Assembly: GCA_029239875.1 (NCBI GenBank)
Contig: JARBUD010000003.1
Location: forward strand, 124,001 to 188,000
Source of the DNA: Xanthobacteraceae bacterium
GTDB lineage: Bacteria; Pseudomonadota; Alphaproteobacteria; Rhizobiales; Xanthobacteraceae
DNA: 64,000 nt
Direction: 5' to 3'
How positions within the stretch are numbered: the stretch's first letter is position 1; each line of letters opens with the position of its first letter. The notes below the pieces were generated by a model. The model was given only the letters and a program-made list of their open reading frames with translations, was not told where the DNA came from and searched no databases. This document shows positions 28,262 through 37,841 of this stretch, piece by piece. Both the position numbers and the translations under genes were made by a program.

Positions 28262-28416
28262 CTAAATACCGGCGGCCGGTAGCGCGGTCCCGTCAAGGGA
28301 GAAACGGCTTTCCACAGGCCCTCCACAGGACAAAATGGGCCGTGCGCGACTCACCCCGGACTCGGCGTCGGGGTGGGGGTAGCTGTTGAGGCAACCGATC
28401 CGCAGCCGGAACCGAA

Positions 28417-29901
28417 ATGCTCGATTCTCCCGCCCGCCCGCAGGCGGCGTCCGACGCCAGCTACCGTACCGCCCCGCACAACGTCGAGGCGGAGCAGGCG
28501 CTGTTGGGCGCCATCCTCGTCAATAACGAGGCGTTCTACCGGGTGTCGGACTTCCTGGAGCCGCGGCATTTCTTCGAGCCGATCCACGTCGCCATCTACG
28601 AGACCACCGCAGCGCTGATCCGCGCCGGCAAGGTGGCAACTCCGGTGACGCTGAAGACCTTCCTGCCCGCCGATTTCGATGTCGCCGGCCTGACCGCGCC
28701 ACAATACCTCGCGCGCCTCGCCGCCGAGGCGACTACCATCATCAACGCCGAGGACTACGGTCGCACCATCTACGACCTGTCGGTGCGCCGCGACCTGATC
28801 GCCATCGGCGAGGAGATCGTCAACGAGGCCTATGAGGCCGCGATCGACGCCACCCCGCAGGACCAGATCGAGGATGCGGAGAAGCGGCTCTACGAGCTCG
28901 CCGAGACCGGCCGCTACGATGGCGGCTTCCTGAAATTCAACGACGCGCTCAAGGAAGCGGTCGACATGGCGAGCCGCGCCTTCCAGCGCGACGGGCACCT
29001 GTCCGGCACCGCCTCGGGGCTCGACGACCTCGACCACATGATGGGCGGCCTGCAACCCTCCGACCTGATCATCCTCGCCGGCCGCCCCGCCATGGGCAAG
29101 ACGTCGCTCGCCACCAACATCGCCTTCAACGTGGCCGCGGCCTACCAATCGGAGACGCTGCCGGACGGCTCGATCCGGCCACTCAACGGCGGCGTGGTCG
29201 GCTTCTTCTCGCTGGAAATGTCGGCCGAGCAGCTCGCCACCCGTATCCTCGCCGAGCAAGCCGAGATCGCCTCCTACAAGATCCGCCGCGGCGATATCTC
29301 CGAGCACGAATTCGACAAGCTCGCCAGCTGCGCCCAGATGATGCAGACGATCCCGCTCTACATCGACGACACCGGCGGCATCTCCATCGCCCAGTTGCGC
29401 GCCCGCGCGCGGCGTCTCAAGCGCCAGCGCGGCCTCGATTTCATGGTGGTAGATTATCTCCAGCTGCTCACCGGCTCCTCCAAGAGCTCCTCGCAGGGCC
29501 GCGTGCAGGAAATCACCGAGATCACCACCGGCCTGAAGGCGCTGGCCAAGGAGCTCGGCGTGCCGATCATGGCGCTGTCCCAGCTCTCGCGTCAGGTGGA
29601 AAGCCGCGACGACAAGCGTCCGCAATTGTCCGACCTTCGCGAATCCGGCTCGATCGAGCAGGATGCCGACGTGGTGATGTTCGTGTTCCGCGAGGAATAT
29701 TACCTCAAGAGCCGCGAGCCGAAGGAAGGCACGGAGGAATGGTTCAAGTGGGACCAGGACATGAAGGCGGCGCAGGGCATCGCCGAGATCATCATCGGCA
29801 AGCAGCGCCACGGCCCCACCGGCACGGTGAAGGTCGCCTTCGAGGCTCAGTACACCCGCTTCACCACGCTGGCCCAGAACGACCGGCTGCCCGAGCATTG
29901 A
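28417..29901 (+). CDS. dnaB: Replicative DNA helicase
   Basis: Hexameric helicase that unwinds DNA at the replication fork and recruits primase. The N-terminal domain starts PHNVEAEQALLGAILVNNEAFYRV. The RecA-like domain has the Walker A AGRPAMGKTSLATNIA (about 221-236), VVGFFSLEMSAEQLATR, and the Walker B DFMVVDYLQLL. Its 494 residues show no intein. It lies 155 bp after cfa and 10 bp before alr. Confidence 0.96.
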   Translation: MLDSPARPQAASDASYRTAPHNVEAEQALLGAILVNNEAFYRVSDFLEPRHFFEPIHVAIYETTAALIRAGKVATPVTLKTFLPADFDVAGLTAPQYLARLAAEATTIINAEDYGRTIYDLSVRRDLIAIGEEIVNEAYEAAIDATPQDQIEDAEKRLYELAETGRYDGGFLKFNDALKEAVDMASRAFQRDGHLSGTASGLDDLDHMMGGLQPSDLIILAGRPAMGKTSLATNIAFNVAAAYQSETLPDGSIRPLNGGVVGFFSLEMSAEQLATRILAEQAEIASYKIRRGDISEHEFDKLASCAQMMQTIPLYIDDTGGISIAQLRARARRLKRQRGLDFMVVDYLQLLTGSSKSSSQGRVQEITEITTGLKALAKELGVPIMALSQLSRQVESRDDKRPQLSDLRESGSIEQDADVVMFVFREEYYLKSREPKEGTEEWFKWDQDMKAAQGIAEIIIGKQRHGPTGTVKVAFEAQYTRFTTLAQNDRLPEH

Positions 29902-29911
29902 GTTCGCCATC

Positions 29912-31036
29912 GTGACCGACCACGACATCCCGCTGAACGAGGCCGGCGGCGTCCTCACCATCGACCTCTCCGCCCTCGCCGCGAATTTCCGCGAGCTCGC
30001 CGCCCGCATCGCCCCGGCCAAATGCGCCGCGGTGGTGAAGGGCGACGCCTATGGCATAGGCCTCGTCCCTGCCGCTTCCACGCTGTGGCAGGCGGGCGCG
30101 CGCGCCTTCTTCGTCGCCCTGCTGAGCGAGGCGCGCAAGCTGCGCGAGCTGCTGCCCGACGCGGAGATCTTCGTGCTCAACGGCCTGTTCCCCGGCACCG
30201 AGGCGGCTTATCAGGAACACGCTTTGCTCCCGGTCCTCGGCAGCGTGCCGGAGATCGAGCGCTGGCAGCAGTTCTGCGAGCGTACCGGCGAGGCGCTGCC
30301 CGCCGCGCTGCATGTCGACACCGGAATGAACCGGCTGGGCCTGACCGCGGCCGAGGCGGTGAACGTCGCCGAGGGTCGCGATGAGCTCGGCTTCCCGCTC
30401 GCGCTCTTGATGAGCCATCTCGCCTGCGCCGACGAGCCGGATCATCCGCTCACCGCGCGGCAGCTGGAGGATTTCCAGGCCATCGCCGCACTATTCCCGG
30501 ATGTGCGCGCCTCGCTCGCCAATTCCGCCGGCGTGCTCGGCGATCCCTCGCTTTATTTCGACCTCGTGCGTCCTGGCATCGCAGTCTATGGCGGGCGCCC
30601 GCGCGCCGACGTCGCCCCGCTCCGGCCGGTGGTGCGGCTCGATTTGCGCATCGTGCAGATTCGCCACGTGCATGAGGGCGAGACCGTCGGCTATGGCGCT
30701 GCGCACACGGCAAGGCGCGAATCCCGCGTCGCCATCCTCTCGGCCGGCTATGCCGACGGCATTCCCCGCCTCGCCAGCGCCTCGGACCTGCGTCCCGGAG
30801 CGGAGGCGGTGGTGGCCGGCCACCGCTGCCCGCTGATCGGGCGCATCTCGATGGACCTGCTGGCGGTGGACGTCACCGACATCGACGAGGACGCGGTGGC
30901 GCCGGGCGACGTCGCCACCCTGCTCGGCGACGGGCTGGGCCTAGAAGACCTCGCGCGCCATTCCGCGACCATCGACTACGAGATCCTGACCAGCCTCGGC
31001 CGGCGCTATCATCGCCGCTGGGTGCAGGGCGCTTGA
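29912..31036 (+). CDS. alr: Alanine racemase
   Basis: PLP enzyme making D-alanine for peptidoglycan. The 374-residue protein has the cofactor lysine Lys43 in AAVVKGDAYGIG, the conserved HVDTGMNRLG, and the catalytic Tyr at about 261 in VGYGAAHTARR. The GTG at 29912 sits 10 bp after the dnaB stop; the dnaB-alr order is common. Confidence 0.94.
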   Translation: MTDHDIPLNEAGGVLTIDLSALAANFRELAARIAPAKCAAVVKGDAYGIGLVPAASTLWQAGARAFFVALLSEARKLRELLPDAEIFVLNGLFPGTEAAYQEHALLPVLGSVPEIERWQQFCERTGEALPAALHVDTGMNRLGLTAAEAVNVAEGRDELGFPLALLMSHLACADEPDHPLTARQLEDFQAIAALFPDVRASLANSAGVLGDPSLYFDLVRPGIAVYGGRPRADVAPLRPVVRLDLRIVQIRHVHEGETVGYGAAHTARRESRVAILSAGYADGIPRLASASDLRPGAEAVVAGHRCPLIGRISMDLLAVDVTDIDEDAVAPGDVATLLGDGLGLEDLARHSATIDYEILTSLGRRYHRRWVQGA

Positions 31037-31108
31037 TCCCTGTTTGTTCTCGCGCAGAATGGCGCTAGAACGTCGCTGGTCGATTCACGTTCGGGCTGCT
31101 GATCCACC

Positions 31109-32539
31109 ATGGCCAAGCGCGCCGCCTCCTTCATCTGCCAGGTCTGCGGCGCCGCGCACACGCGCTGGCAGGGCAAGTGCGACGCCTGCGGCGCCTGGAA
31201 CTCCATCGCCGAGGAAGCGGCGCCCGGCGACACCTTGCCGGCGACGCTGCGCGGCGGGCGCAAGGGCCGGCTGATCGCGCTGGAAAGCCTGTCCGGCACC
31301 TCCGAGGACGCGCCCCGCATCCGCGTCGGCATCTCCGAGCTCGATCGGGTCGCCGGCGGCGGCCTGGTGCCGGGCTCGGTGCTGCTGATCGGCGGCGATC
31401 CCGGCATCGGCAAGTCGACCCTGCTGATTCAGGCCTCGGCGGCGCTGGCGACCGCCGGACACCGCATCATCTATGTCTCGGGCGAAGAGGCGGTGGCGCA
31501 GGTGCGCCTGCGGGCCGAACGGCTCGGCCTTGCCGGCGCGGCGGTCGAGCTCGCCGCCGAGACCAATGTCGAGGACATCGTCGCCACCCTGGCCGAGGGC
31601 AGGCGCCCCGCTTTGGTCGTGATCGATTCGATCCAGACCATGTGGACCGATACGGTGGAATCCGCCCCCGGCACGGTGACGCAGGTACGTTCCTCGGCGC
31701 AGATCCTCATCCGCTATGCGAAGCGCGCGGGAGCGGCCGTCATCCTCGTCGGCCACGTCACCAAGGACGGCCAGATCGCCGGCCCCCGAGTGGTCGAGCA
31801 CATGGTCGACGCCGTGCTCTCCTTCGAGGGAGACGGTGCACATCATTTCCGCATCCTGCGGGCGCAGAAGAACCGCTTCGGGCCGACCGACGAGATCGGC
31901 GTGTTCGAGATGACCGGTCTCGGCCTCGCCGAGGTGGCGAACCCGTCCGAGCTGTTCCTCTCCAACCGCGACCGCGGCGCACCCGGCACCGCCGTCTATG
32001 CCGGTATGGAAGGCACGCGCCCGGTGCTAGTGGAGATCCAGGCGCTCGTCGTGCCCACCAGCCTCGGCACGCCGCGCCGTGCCGTGGTCGGCTGGGACCC
32101 GAGCCGGCTCTCCATGGTGCTGGCGGTGCTGGAGGCGCGCTGCGGCGTGAAGCTTGGCGCGCATGACGTGCACCTCAACGTCGCCGGCGGCTTCCGCATC
32201 ACCGAGCCGGCCGCCGACCTCGCGGTCGCGGCGGCGCTGGTCTCCTCGCTCTCGGGCGCGGTACTGCCGCCCGACGGGGTCTATTTCGGCGAGGTCAGCC
32301 TCACCGGCGCGGTGCGCGCCGTGCCGCACGCCATGGCCAGGCTGAAGGAAGCGGCCAAGCTCGGCTTCACCCGCGCCGTGGCGCCGGAAGCCAAAGGCTC
32401 GGCCAAGGGGAACGGGAACGGCGGCGCCAAGGAGGAGCCTCCGCTTGCCATCGAGACCGTCTCGTCCCTCGGCGACATCGTCGCCGGCATCGCCGCACGA
32501 GGCGGGCGCCGGCCCCCGCGCGAACGCCAGGAGGGATAA
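31109..32539 (+). CDS. radA: DNA repair protein RadA
   Basis: Promotes branch migration of recombination intermediates. The 476-residue protein begins with a C4 zinc finger (Cys10, 13, 24, 27 in CQVCG...CDACG), then Walker A GGDPGIGKSTLL, the RadA-specific KNRFG motif in QKNRFGPTDE, and a C-terminal Lon-like domain. A glycine/lysine-rich insert occurs near residue 430. Alr-radA-cvpA-purF is a typical alphaproteobacterial run. Confidence 0.96.
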   Translation: MAKRAASFICQVCGAAHTRWQGKCDACGAWNSIAEEAAPGDTLPATLRGGRKGRLIALESLSGTSEDAPRIRVGISELDRVAGGGLVPGSVLLIGGDPGIGKSTLLIQASAALATAGHRIIYVSGEEAVAQVRLRAERLGLAGAAVELAAETNVEDIVATLAEGRRPALVVIDSIQTMWTDTVESAPGTVTQVRSSAQILIRYAKRAGAAVILVGHVTKDGQIAGPRVVEHMVDAVLSFEGDGAHHFRILRAQKNRFGPTDEIGVFEMTGLGLAEVANPSELFLSNRDRGAPGTAVYAGMEGTRPVLVEIQALVVPTSLGTPRRAVVGWDPSRLSMVLAVLEARCGVKLGAHDVHLNVAGGFRITEPAADLAVAAALVSSLSGAVLPPDGVYFGEVSLTGAVRAVPHAMARLKEAAKLGFTRAVAPEAKGSAKGNGNGGAKEEPPLAIETVSSLGDIVAGIAARGGRRPPRERQEG

Positions 32540-32664
32540 CCGGCGCGAAAGGGATGACGGAAGCGGCCGGCCGCGCTATAGCTCGCGCAGCCCTCTCCTG
32601 GGCTCGAATCGTGCAGATTCGCTCAGCCTTCGCCACAAGCTGCCACAGTCACGGTGCGATAGTC

Positions 32665-33261
32665 TTGACGCTGCTCGACATCATCCTCATCGCCGTGATG
32701 GTGATCTCCGGCCTTCTGGCCATGGTCCGCGGCTTCGTCCGCGAGGTCTTCGCCATCGCCTCTTGGGTGATCGCGGCGGTCGTCACGCTCTACGCCTATC
32801 CGCACGTCCTGCCGCTCGCCAAGCAGTACATCGCCAACGACACCTTCGCGATGGCGGCGAGCGTGGGCGGCGTCTTCCTCGTCACGCTGCTGATCGTCTC
32901 GATCATCACCGTGCGCATCTCCGATCTCGTGCTCGACAGCCGCATCGGCGCGCTCGACCGCACGCTCGGCTTCCTGTTCGGCCTGGCGCGCGGCTTCCTG
33001 ATCATGGTTGTGGCCTTCCTGTTCTTCAACTGGCTGGTCCAGAACGAGCAGGGCCAGCCCGACTGGATTCGCGACGCGCGGTCCAAGGTGGTCTTGCAAA
33101 GTGCGGGTGACTGGCTCATCTCCGTATTGCCGGAAGACCCCGAGACGCTGATACGCGACATCCGCAACTCGCGGGAGGCCGAGCCGACGGAGCCGCCGCC
33201 CGAGCCGTTCAATCCGGGACCGGCGCCGGCTGCTCCCGGGCCGGCGAAGCCGGCGCCATAA
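32665..33261 (+). CDS. CvpA family membrane protein
   Basis: A CvpA-family protein, named for colicin V production and often linked with purF. Four transmembrane helices begin with TLLDIILIAVMVISGLLAMVRGFVREV, the family start. The C-terminus is a proline-rich cytoplasmic or periplasmic tail. The start is uncertain: the TTG at 32665 gives the usual family N-terminus (198 residues) but has only a weak binding site, whereas an ATG at 32554 would add 37 unlike residues. Its precise role is not established. Confidence 0.78.
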   Translation: MTLLDIILIAVMVISGLLAMVRGFVREVFAIASWVIAAVVTLYAYPHVLPLAKQYIANDTFAMAASVGGVFLVTLLIVSIITVRISDLVLDSRIGALDRTLGFLFGLARGFLIMVVAFLFFNWLVQNEQGQPDWIRDARSKVVLQSAGDWLISVLPEDPETLIRDIRNSREAEPTEPPPEPFNPGPAPAAPGPAKPAP

Positions 33262-33360
33262 TTCGACCGCGCCCATGGGACAAAGGCATCCCGGGGCGCA
33301 GTTGCATTTCAGCATGAGAGCGGGCGCAGCCTCGACTGCGCGGAGCGGAGCGAAGAGTCC

Positions 33361-34860
33361 ATGGCCGACATAGCCGTTGACGAGGTGGTGCCCAAATCGG
33401 CTGTAGCCGACGATTTCTACGATGATTACGGCGACACGCTGCGCGAGGAATGCGGCGTGTTCGGCATCTTCGGGCACCCCGACGCCGCCGCCATCACCGC
33501 CCTCGGCCTGCATGCCCTGCAGCACCGCGGACAGGAAGCCGCCGGCATAACCACTTATGACGGCAATCGTTTTCACTCCGAGCGCCGCCTCGGCCTGGTC
33601 GGCGACGCCTTCTCCGACGGCGAGGCGATCAAGCGCCTGCCCGGCCATATCGCGGTCGGCCACGTCCGCTATTCGACGACCGGCGAGACCATCCTTCGCA
33701 ACGTGCAGCCGCTCTTCGCCGAGCTCGACGGCGGTGGCTTCGCCATCGCCCATAACGGCAACCTGACCAACGGTCTGACGCTGCGCCGCCAGCTCATCCG
33801 CGACGGCGCCATCTGCCAGTCGACCTCCGACACCGAGGTGATGCTGCACCTCGTCGCCCGCTCGAACCGCGCCCGCTTCACCGAGCGCTTCGTCGAGGCG
33901 CTGCGCGCCATCGAGGGTGCCTACGCCTTCGTCGGCCTCACCAACAAGAAGCTGGTCGGCGCGCGCGACCCGCTCGGCATCCGCCCGCTGGTGCTCGGCG
34001 AGCTCGACGGCCACCCAATCCTGACATCCGAGACCTGCGCTCTCGACATAATTGGTGCGCGCCACGTGCGTGACATCGAGCCCGGCGAGGTCATCGTCTT
34101 CTCCTCCGACAAGGTGGAGACGCTGCGTCCCTTCGGCATGGTGCCGCCCCGCCCCTGCATCTTCGAGTACATCTATTTCGCCCGGCCGGATTCCATCGTC
34201 GGCGGCCGCCCGGTCTACCAGGTGCGCAAGACCATGGGCATGCAGCTGGCCGCCGAGGCGCCGGCCGATGCCGACGTCGTGGTGCCGGTGCCGGATTCCG
34301 GCGTGCCGGCGGCCATCGGCTATGCGCAGGCGTCGGGCATCCCCTACGAGCTCGGCATCATCCGCAACCACTATGTCGGCCGCACCTTCATCCAGCCGAC
34401 GCAGTCCATCCGCGACCAGGGCGTGCGCATGAAGCACTCGGCCAACCGCTCCGTGGTCGAAGGGAAGCGCATCGTGCTGATCGACGACAGCCTGGTGCGC
34501 GGCACGACCTCGGTCAAAATCGTCCGCATGATGCGCGAAGCCGGCGCGCGCGAGGTGCATTTCCGCATCTCCTCGCCGCCGATCACCCACCCGGACTATT
34601 ACGGCATCGACACGCCGGATCGCGACAAGCTGCTCGCCGCCACGCACGACCTCGAAGGCATGCGCCGCTACATCGGCGCCGACAGCCTCGCCTTCCTTTC
34701 CATCGACGGCATTTACCGGTCGATGGGCTTTGAGGGTCGCGACCCGATGCGCCCGCAGTTCACCGACCACTGCTTCACCGGCGAGTACCCGACCCCGCTG
34801 ACCGACCGCGTCGGCGAGGTGGCCCCCCGCCAGCTCTCGCTGCTGGCCGAAGCGAGCTGA
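33361..34860 (+). CDS. purF: Amidophosphoribosyltransferase
   Basis: First committed step of purine synthesis: transfers ammonia from glutamine to PRPP. A 30-residue propeptide precedes the nucleophile Cys31 in EECGVFGIFGHPDA, as in processed PurFs. The glutaminase domain has ALQHRGQEAAGI and the PRPP site reads RIVLIDDSLVRGTTS. Length 499. GGAGCGAAG precedes the ATG. It stands 99 bp after cvpA. Confidence 0.96.
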   Translation: MADIAVDEVVPKSAVADDFYDDYGDTLREECGVFGIFGHPDAAAITALGLHALQHRGQEAAGITTYDGNRFHSERRLGLVGDAFSDGEAIKRLPGHIAVGHVRYSTTGETILRNVQPLFAELDGGGFAIAHNGNLTNGLTLRRQLIRDGAICQSTSDTEVMLHLVARSNRARFTERFVEALRAIEGAYAFVGLTNKKLVGARDPLGIRPLVLGELDGHPILTSETCALDIIGARHVRDIEPGEVIVFSSDKVETLRPFGMVPPRPCIFEYIYFARPDSIVGGRPVYQVRKTMGMQLAAEAPADADVVVPVPDSGVPAAIGYAQASGIPYELGIIRNHYVGRTFIQPTQSIRDQGVRMKHSANRSVVEGKRIVLIDDSLVRGTTSVKIVRMMREAGAREVHFRISSPPITHPDYYGIDTPDRDKLLAATHDLEGMRRYIGADSLAFLSIDGIYRSMGFEGRDPMRPQFTDHCFTGEYPTPLTDRVGEVAPRQLSLLAEAS

Positions 34861-34866
34861 CGCGTC

Positions 34867-35283
34867 ATGGTCGAGCTCCACGAATGGCATCGCGGGCGCC
34901 TCATCGACCATATCCAGCTCGTGGTGAGCGACCTCGATGCCTGTCGGCGCTTCTACCGCGCCGTGCTCGAGGTGCTCGGCGTGCCATTCGTCGACGGTGA
35001 GGGTCATTTCTACGCCGACGAGCTGTTCGTCTCCCCCGGCGAGCCGACCACGGGCCGCGCGCACATCGCCTTCCAGGCGCCGGACGAGGAGACGGTGCAG
35101 CGCTTCTACGCCGCCGCCCTGCGCGCGGGTGGGCGCGACAATGGCGCGCCGGGCCTGCGCGACTACCATCCCGGCTACTACGCCGCCTTCGTGCTCGATC
35201 CCGAGGGCAACAATATCGAGGCGGTGTTCCATGGGCCGGCCAAACGCTCCGCGCCGTCGGTGGTGCTGACCGACGCGTCGTAA
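34867..35283 (+). CDS. VOC family (glyoxalase/bleomycin-resistance fold) protein
   Basis: A 138-residue single-domain VOC protein. The N-terminal block IDHIQLVVSDLDACRRFYRAVLEVLGV and the C-terminal DPEGNNIEAVFHGP are the two paired beta-alpha-beta-beta-beta modules, with His and Glu at positions that usually bind the metal. The substrate cannot be inferred. It sits between purF and an SDR gene with tight spacing, so it probably shares their transcript. Confidence 0.82.
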   Translation: MVELHEWHRGRLIDHIQLVVSDLDACRRFYRAVLEVLGVPFVDGEGHFYADELFVSPGEPTTGRAHIAFQAPDEETVQRFYAAALRAGGRDNGAPGLRDYHPGYYAAFVLDPEGNNIEAVFHGPAKRSAPSVVLTDAS

Positions 35284-35302
35284 GAAACTTCGAGGAAATC
35301 CC

Positions 35303-36067
35303 ATGTCGGACATCTCCGCGGCGGAGACCCGCCCGCTCGCCGGGCGCTACGCCCTCGTCACCGGTGCCACCCGTGGCATCGGCCGCGCCACCGCCCTCGC
35401 GCTTGCCGCGGCCGGCGCGCATGTGGTCGCCGTCGGCCGCACCGCCGGCGCGCTGGAGGAACTCGACGACGCGATCGTAAAGGCCGGCTCCACCGCCACG
35501 CTGGTGCCGCTCGACATGAAGGACGGCGCCGGCATCGACCGGCTCGGCGGCGCACTGTTCGAGCGCTTCGGCAAGCTCGACGTCTTCGTCGGCAATGCCG
35601 GCGTGCTCGGGCCGATCACTCCCCTCGCCCAGGTCGAGCCGAACGAATGGGACGATGCCATCGCGGTGAACCTCACCGCCAACTGGCGGCTCATCCGCTC
35701 GCTCGACCCGCTGCTGCGGCTTTCCACCGCCGGCCGCGCGGTGCTGGTCTCCTCCGGCGCGGCGCACAAGGCGCGGGCCTTCTGGGGTCCCTATTCCGTC
35801 AGCAAGGCGGCGGTGGAAGTGCTCGCCCGCACCTGGGCCACCGAGGTGATGAACATCTCCAGCCTCAAGGTCAACCTGATCAATCCGGGCCCGATCCGCA
35901 CCCGCATGCGCGCCAAGGCGTTCCCGAGCGAGGATCCGGAGACGCTGCCCGCCCCTGAGGAGGTCGCGGCGGCGATCCTGTCTCTCTGCCTGCCGAGCTT
36001 CGAGGAGACCGGCAAGCTCTACGACTTCCCCAGCCACCGGCTGAAGGAATTCCCCTTTCCGGCCTGA
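35303..36067 (+). CDS. Short-chain dehydrogenase/reductase
   Basis: A 254-residue SDR with the cofactor motif VTGATRGIGRATA, NAGVLG, catalytic Ser in VLVSSGAAHK and Tyr-x3-Lys in GPYSVSKAAV. The C-terminal end (LPSFEETGKLYDFPS) is typical of a subgroup present beside purF in Hyphomicrobiales. NAD(P)-dependent oxidoreduction is well supported; the substrate is unknown. Confidence 0.85.
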   Translation: MSDISAAETRPLAGRYALVTGATRGIGRATALALAAAGAHVVAVGRTAGALEELDDAIVKAGSTATLVPLDMKDGAGIDRLGGALFERFGKLDVFVGNAGVLGPITPLAQVEPNEWDDAIAVNLTANWRLIRSLDPLLRLSTAGRAVLVSSGAAHKARAFWGPYSVSKAAVEVLARTWATEVMNISSLKVNLINPGPIRTRMRAKAFPSEDPETLPAPEEVAAAILSLCLPSFEETGKLYDFPSHRLKEFPFPA

Positions 36068-36099
36068 CGGCTCCACGCTCGCAGTCCAGCGCATGAAAA

Positions 36100-36124
36100 A
36101 GGGGACGGCCCGCGCCGTCCCCTT
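36100..36124. terminator. Bidirectional terminator between SDR gene and der
   Basis: A perfect 10-bp stem AGGGGACGGC/GCCGTCCCCT has a 4-nt loop, preceded by AAAAA. It stands between two converging genes, 33 bp after the SDR stop and 30 bp from the der stop. Confidence 0.82.
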
Positions 36125-36153
36125 CTGATTCCGCGCATCCGATCCGGACGCCC

Positions 36154-37500
36154 CTAGTCCTTCTCGGCGTAGGGATTGTCCTTCTCGCGCAAAGTGAGCC
36201 GTATCGGCACGCCCGGCAGGTCGAAGCTGGCGCGCAGGTTGTTCACCAGATAGCGGACATAGCTCTCCGGCAGCGCGTCGGCGCGCGAGCAGAACAGCAC
36301 GAAGCTCGGCGGGCGCGCCTTGGGCTGGGTGATGTAGCGCAGCTTGATGCGCCGGCCGGACACCGCCGGCGGCGGGTGGTCGCTCGTCGTGTCGTTGAGC
36401 CAGCGGTTCAGCGGGTTGGTGGCGACGCGGCGGTTCCACACCTGGTGTGCCTCGCTGACCGCCCGCACGAGACGGTCGAGCCCCTCCCCGGTCAGGCCGG
36501 AGACCAGCACGACGGGCGCGCCCTTGATCTGCGGCAGCCAGTGGTCGGCCTCCTCGCGCATGCGCTTGACGACGCCGGGCTGGTCCTTGACGAGGTCGGC
36601 CTTGGAGAGCGCCAGCACCACCGCCCTGCCCTCGCGCTCGGCGAGGTCGGCGATGCGCAGATCCTGCTCCTCGAAGGGATGGGTCGCGTCCATCAGCACC
36701 ACCACCACCTCGGCGAAGCGGGCGGCGCGCAGGCCGTCGGCGACAGAGAGCTTCTCCAGCTTGTCGTCGATGCGGGCACGCTTCCTCATGCCGGCGGTGT
36801 CGAACACCCGCAGCCCCACCCCGTGCCGCTCCACATCGACCGCGATGGAATCGCGGGTGATGCCGGCCTCCGGTCCGGTCAGGAGCCGGTCCTCTCCAAG
36901 CAAGGCGTTGATGAGCGTGGACTTGCCGGCATTGGGACGGCCGAGCACGGCGACGCGGATGCGGCGGCCGCCCTCGGTCGCCTCCTCCTCGTCCTCCTCG
37001 GCATCGTCCGGCAGGCATTCGGCCAGCGAACGCATGAGGTCGCCCATGCCGTCGCCGTGCTCGGCGGAAAGTTCCACCGGATCGCCGAGGCCGAGCGCAT
37101 AGGCGTCGAGCGTGCCGCCCTCCGATCCCCGCGCCTCAGCCTTGTTGGCGACGAGGATGGTGTGCTTGCCGGAGCGGCGGGCAAGATCGGCGAAGGCCCG
37201 ATCGGAAGGCGTGACGCCGGCCTTGGCATCGATCAGGAACAGCAGCACGTCGGCGTCGTCGATCGCCGCCTCGGTCTGCGCCCGCATGCGCCCTTCGAGC
37301 GACTCAGCCTTGGCCTCCTCCAGCCCCGCCGTGTCGATGACGCGGAAGGAGAGATGGCCGAGCCGGCCGTCGCCCTCGCGGCGGTCGCGCGTGACGCCCG
37401 GCCGGTCGTCGACTAGCGCGAGGCGCTTGCCGACGAGGCGGTTGAACAGCGTCGACTTGCCGACATTGGGCCGGCCGACGATTGCGATGGTCATGGTCAT
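36154..37500 (-). CDS. der: Ribosome assembly GTPase Der (EngA)
   Basis: A double GTPase for late 50S subunit assembly. P-loops GRPNVGKST (9-17) and GRPNAGKST each have their DTAGL/DTAGM switch II and NKxD-type (NKAEA, SKADL) specificity loops; a KH-like domain follows. Its 448 residues match the family. The ATG at 37500 fits a GGAGG site best; an ATG two codons later is an alternative. An acidic run [12 protein letters not shown] lies between the G domains. Confidence 0.95.
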   Translation of the reverse strand: MTMTIAIVGRPNVGKSTLFNRLVGKRLALVDDRPGVTRDRREGDGRLGHLSFRVIDTAGLEEAKAESLEGRMRAQTEAAIDDADVLLFLIDAKAGVTPSDRAFADLARRSGKHTILVANKAEARGSEGGTLDAYALGLGDPVELSAEHGDGMGDLMRSLAECLPDDAEEDEEEATEGGRRIRVAVLGRPNAGKSTLINALLGEDRLLTGPEAGITRDSIAVDVERHGVGLRVFDTAGMRKRARIDDKLEKLSVADGLRAARFAEVVVVLMDATHPFEEQDLRIADLAEREGRAVVLALSKADLVKDQPGVVKRMREEADHWLPQIKGAPVVLVSGLTGEGLDRLVRAVSEAHQVWNRRVATNPLNRWLNDTTSDHPPPAVSGRRIKLRYITQPKARPPSFVLFCSRADALPESYVRYLVNNLRASFDLPGVPIRLTLREKDNPYAEKD

Positions 37501-37543
37501 CGGGCGTGGCGCCTCCAATTCGGGCGCATCCTGGCCGCTCGCG

Positions 37544-37831
37544 CTACTGGGCCGGGGCGGCGGTCGCGCCCGCGGGGGCGGGGTTGGACGGCGTCGGCTC
37601 GGCCGACGGCATGCCGTAGGTCGAATTGGCCGGTTGCGGCGGCGCCTGGTTGTAGTCGACGCCCGGTACGCCCTCGGGGAACACCGGCGCGCGCGCGCCC
37701 GGCAGCGGCTTCTCGCGCTCGGCGAACGGGTTCAGCGACTCGAGCGTCTCGCAGCCGGCGGCAGCGAGAGCCAGCCCGAGCACGGGAACGAGAAGCAGCG
37801 TGCGGCGCAGCCGCGATTTGGCAGGACGCAT
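37544..37831 (-). CDS. Small proline-rich lipoprotein upstream of der
   Basis: A 95-residue protein with a lipoprotein signal peptide and lipobox LAAAGC (Cys27). The mature part is short, with the pattern [22 protein letters not shown] and then a Pro/Ala-rich tail. The ATG at 37831 follows GAGGTGA. In many alphaproteobacteria a BamB-type propeller occupies this slot between the TPR membrane protein and der; here only this short lipoprotein is present. Function unknown; outer-membrane lipidation is predicted. Confidence 0.75.
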   Translation of the reverse strand: MRPAKSRLRRTLLLVPVLGLALAAAGCETLESLNPFAEREKPLPGARAPVFPEGVPGVDYNQAPPQPANSTYGMPSAEPTPSNPAPAGATAAPAQ

Positions 37832-37841
37832 CGGGCTCACC

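Noticed and set aside
28308-28330. DnaA-box-like TTTCCACAG upstream of dnaB
   Set aside because: Only a partial match to TTATCCACA, single, and in no origin-like context.
28417-29901. Possible intein in dnaB, a common insertion target
   Set aside because: The 494-residue length and continuous RecA domain leave no room for one.
32623-35313. An 896-codon open frame on the minus strand across cvpA, purF and the VOC gene
   Set aside because: It is antisense to well-identified genes, has repetitive Arg/Ala/Gly/Val composition typical of GC-rich shadow frames and matches no family.
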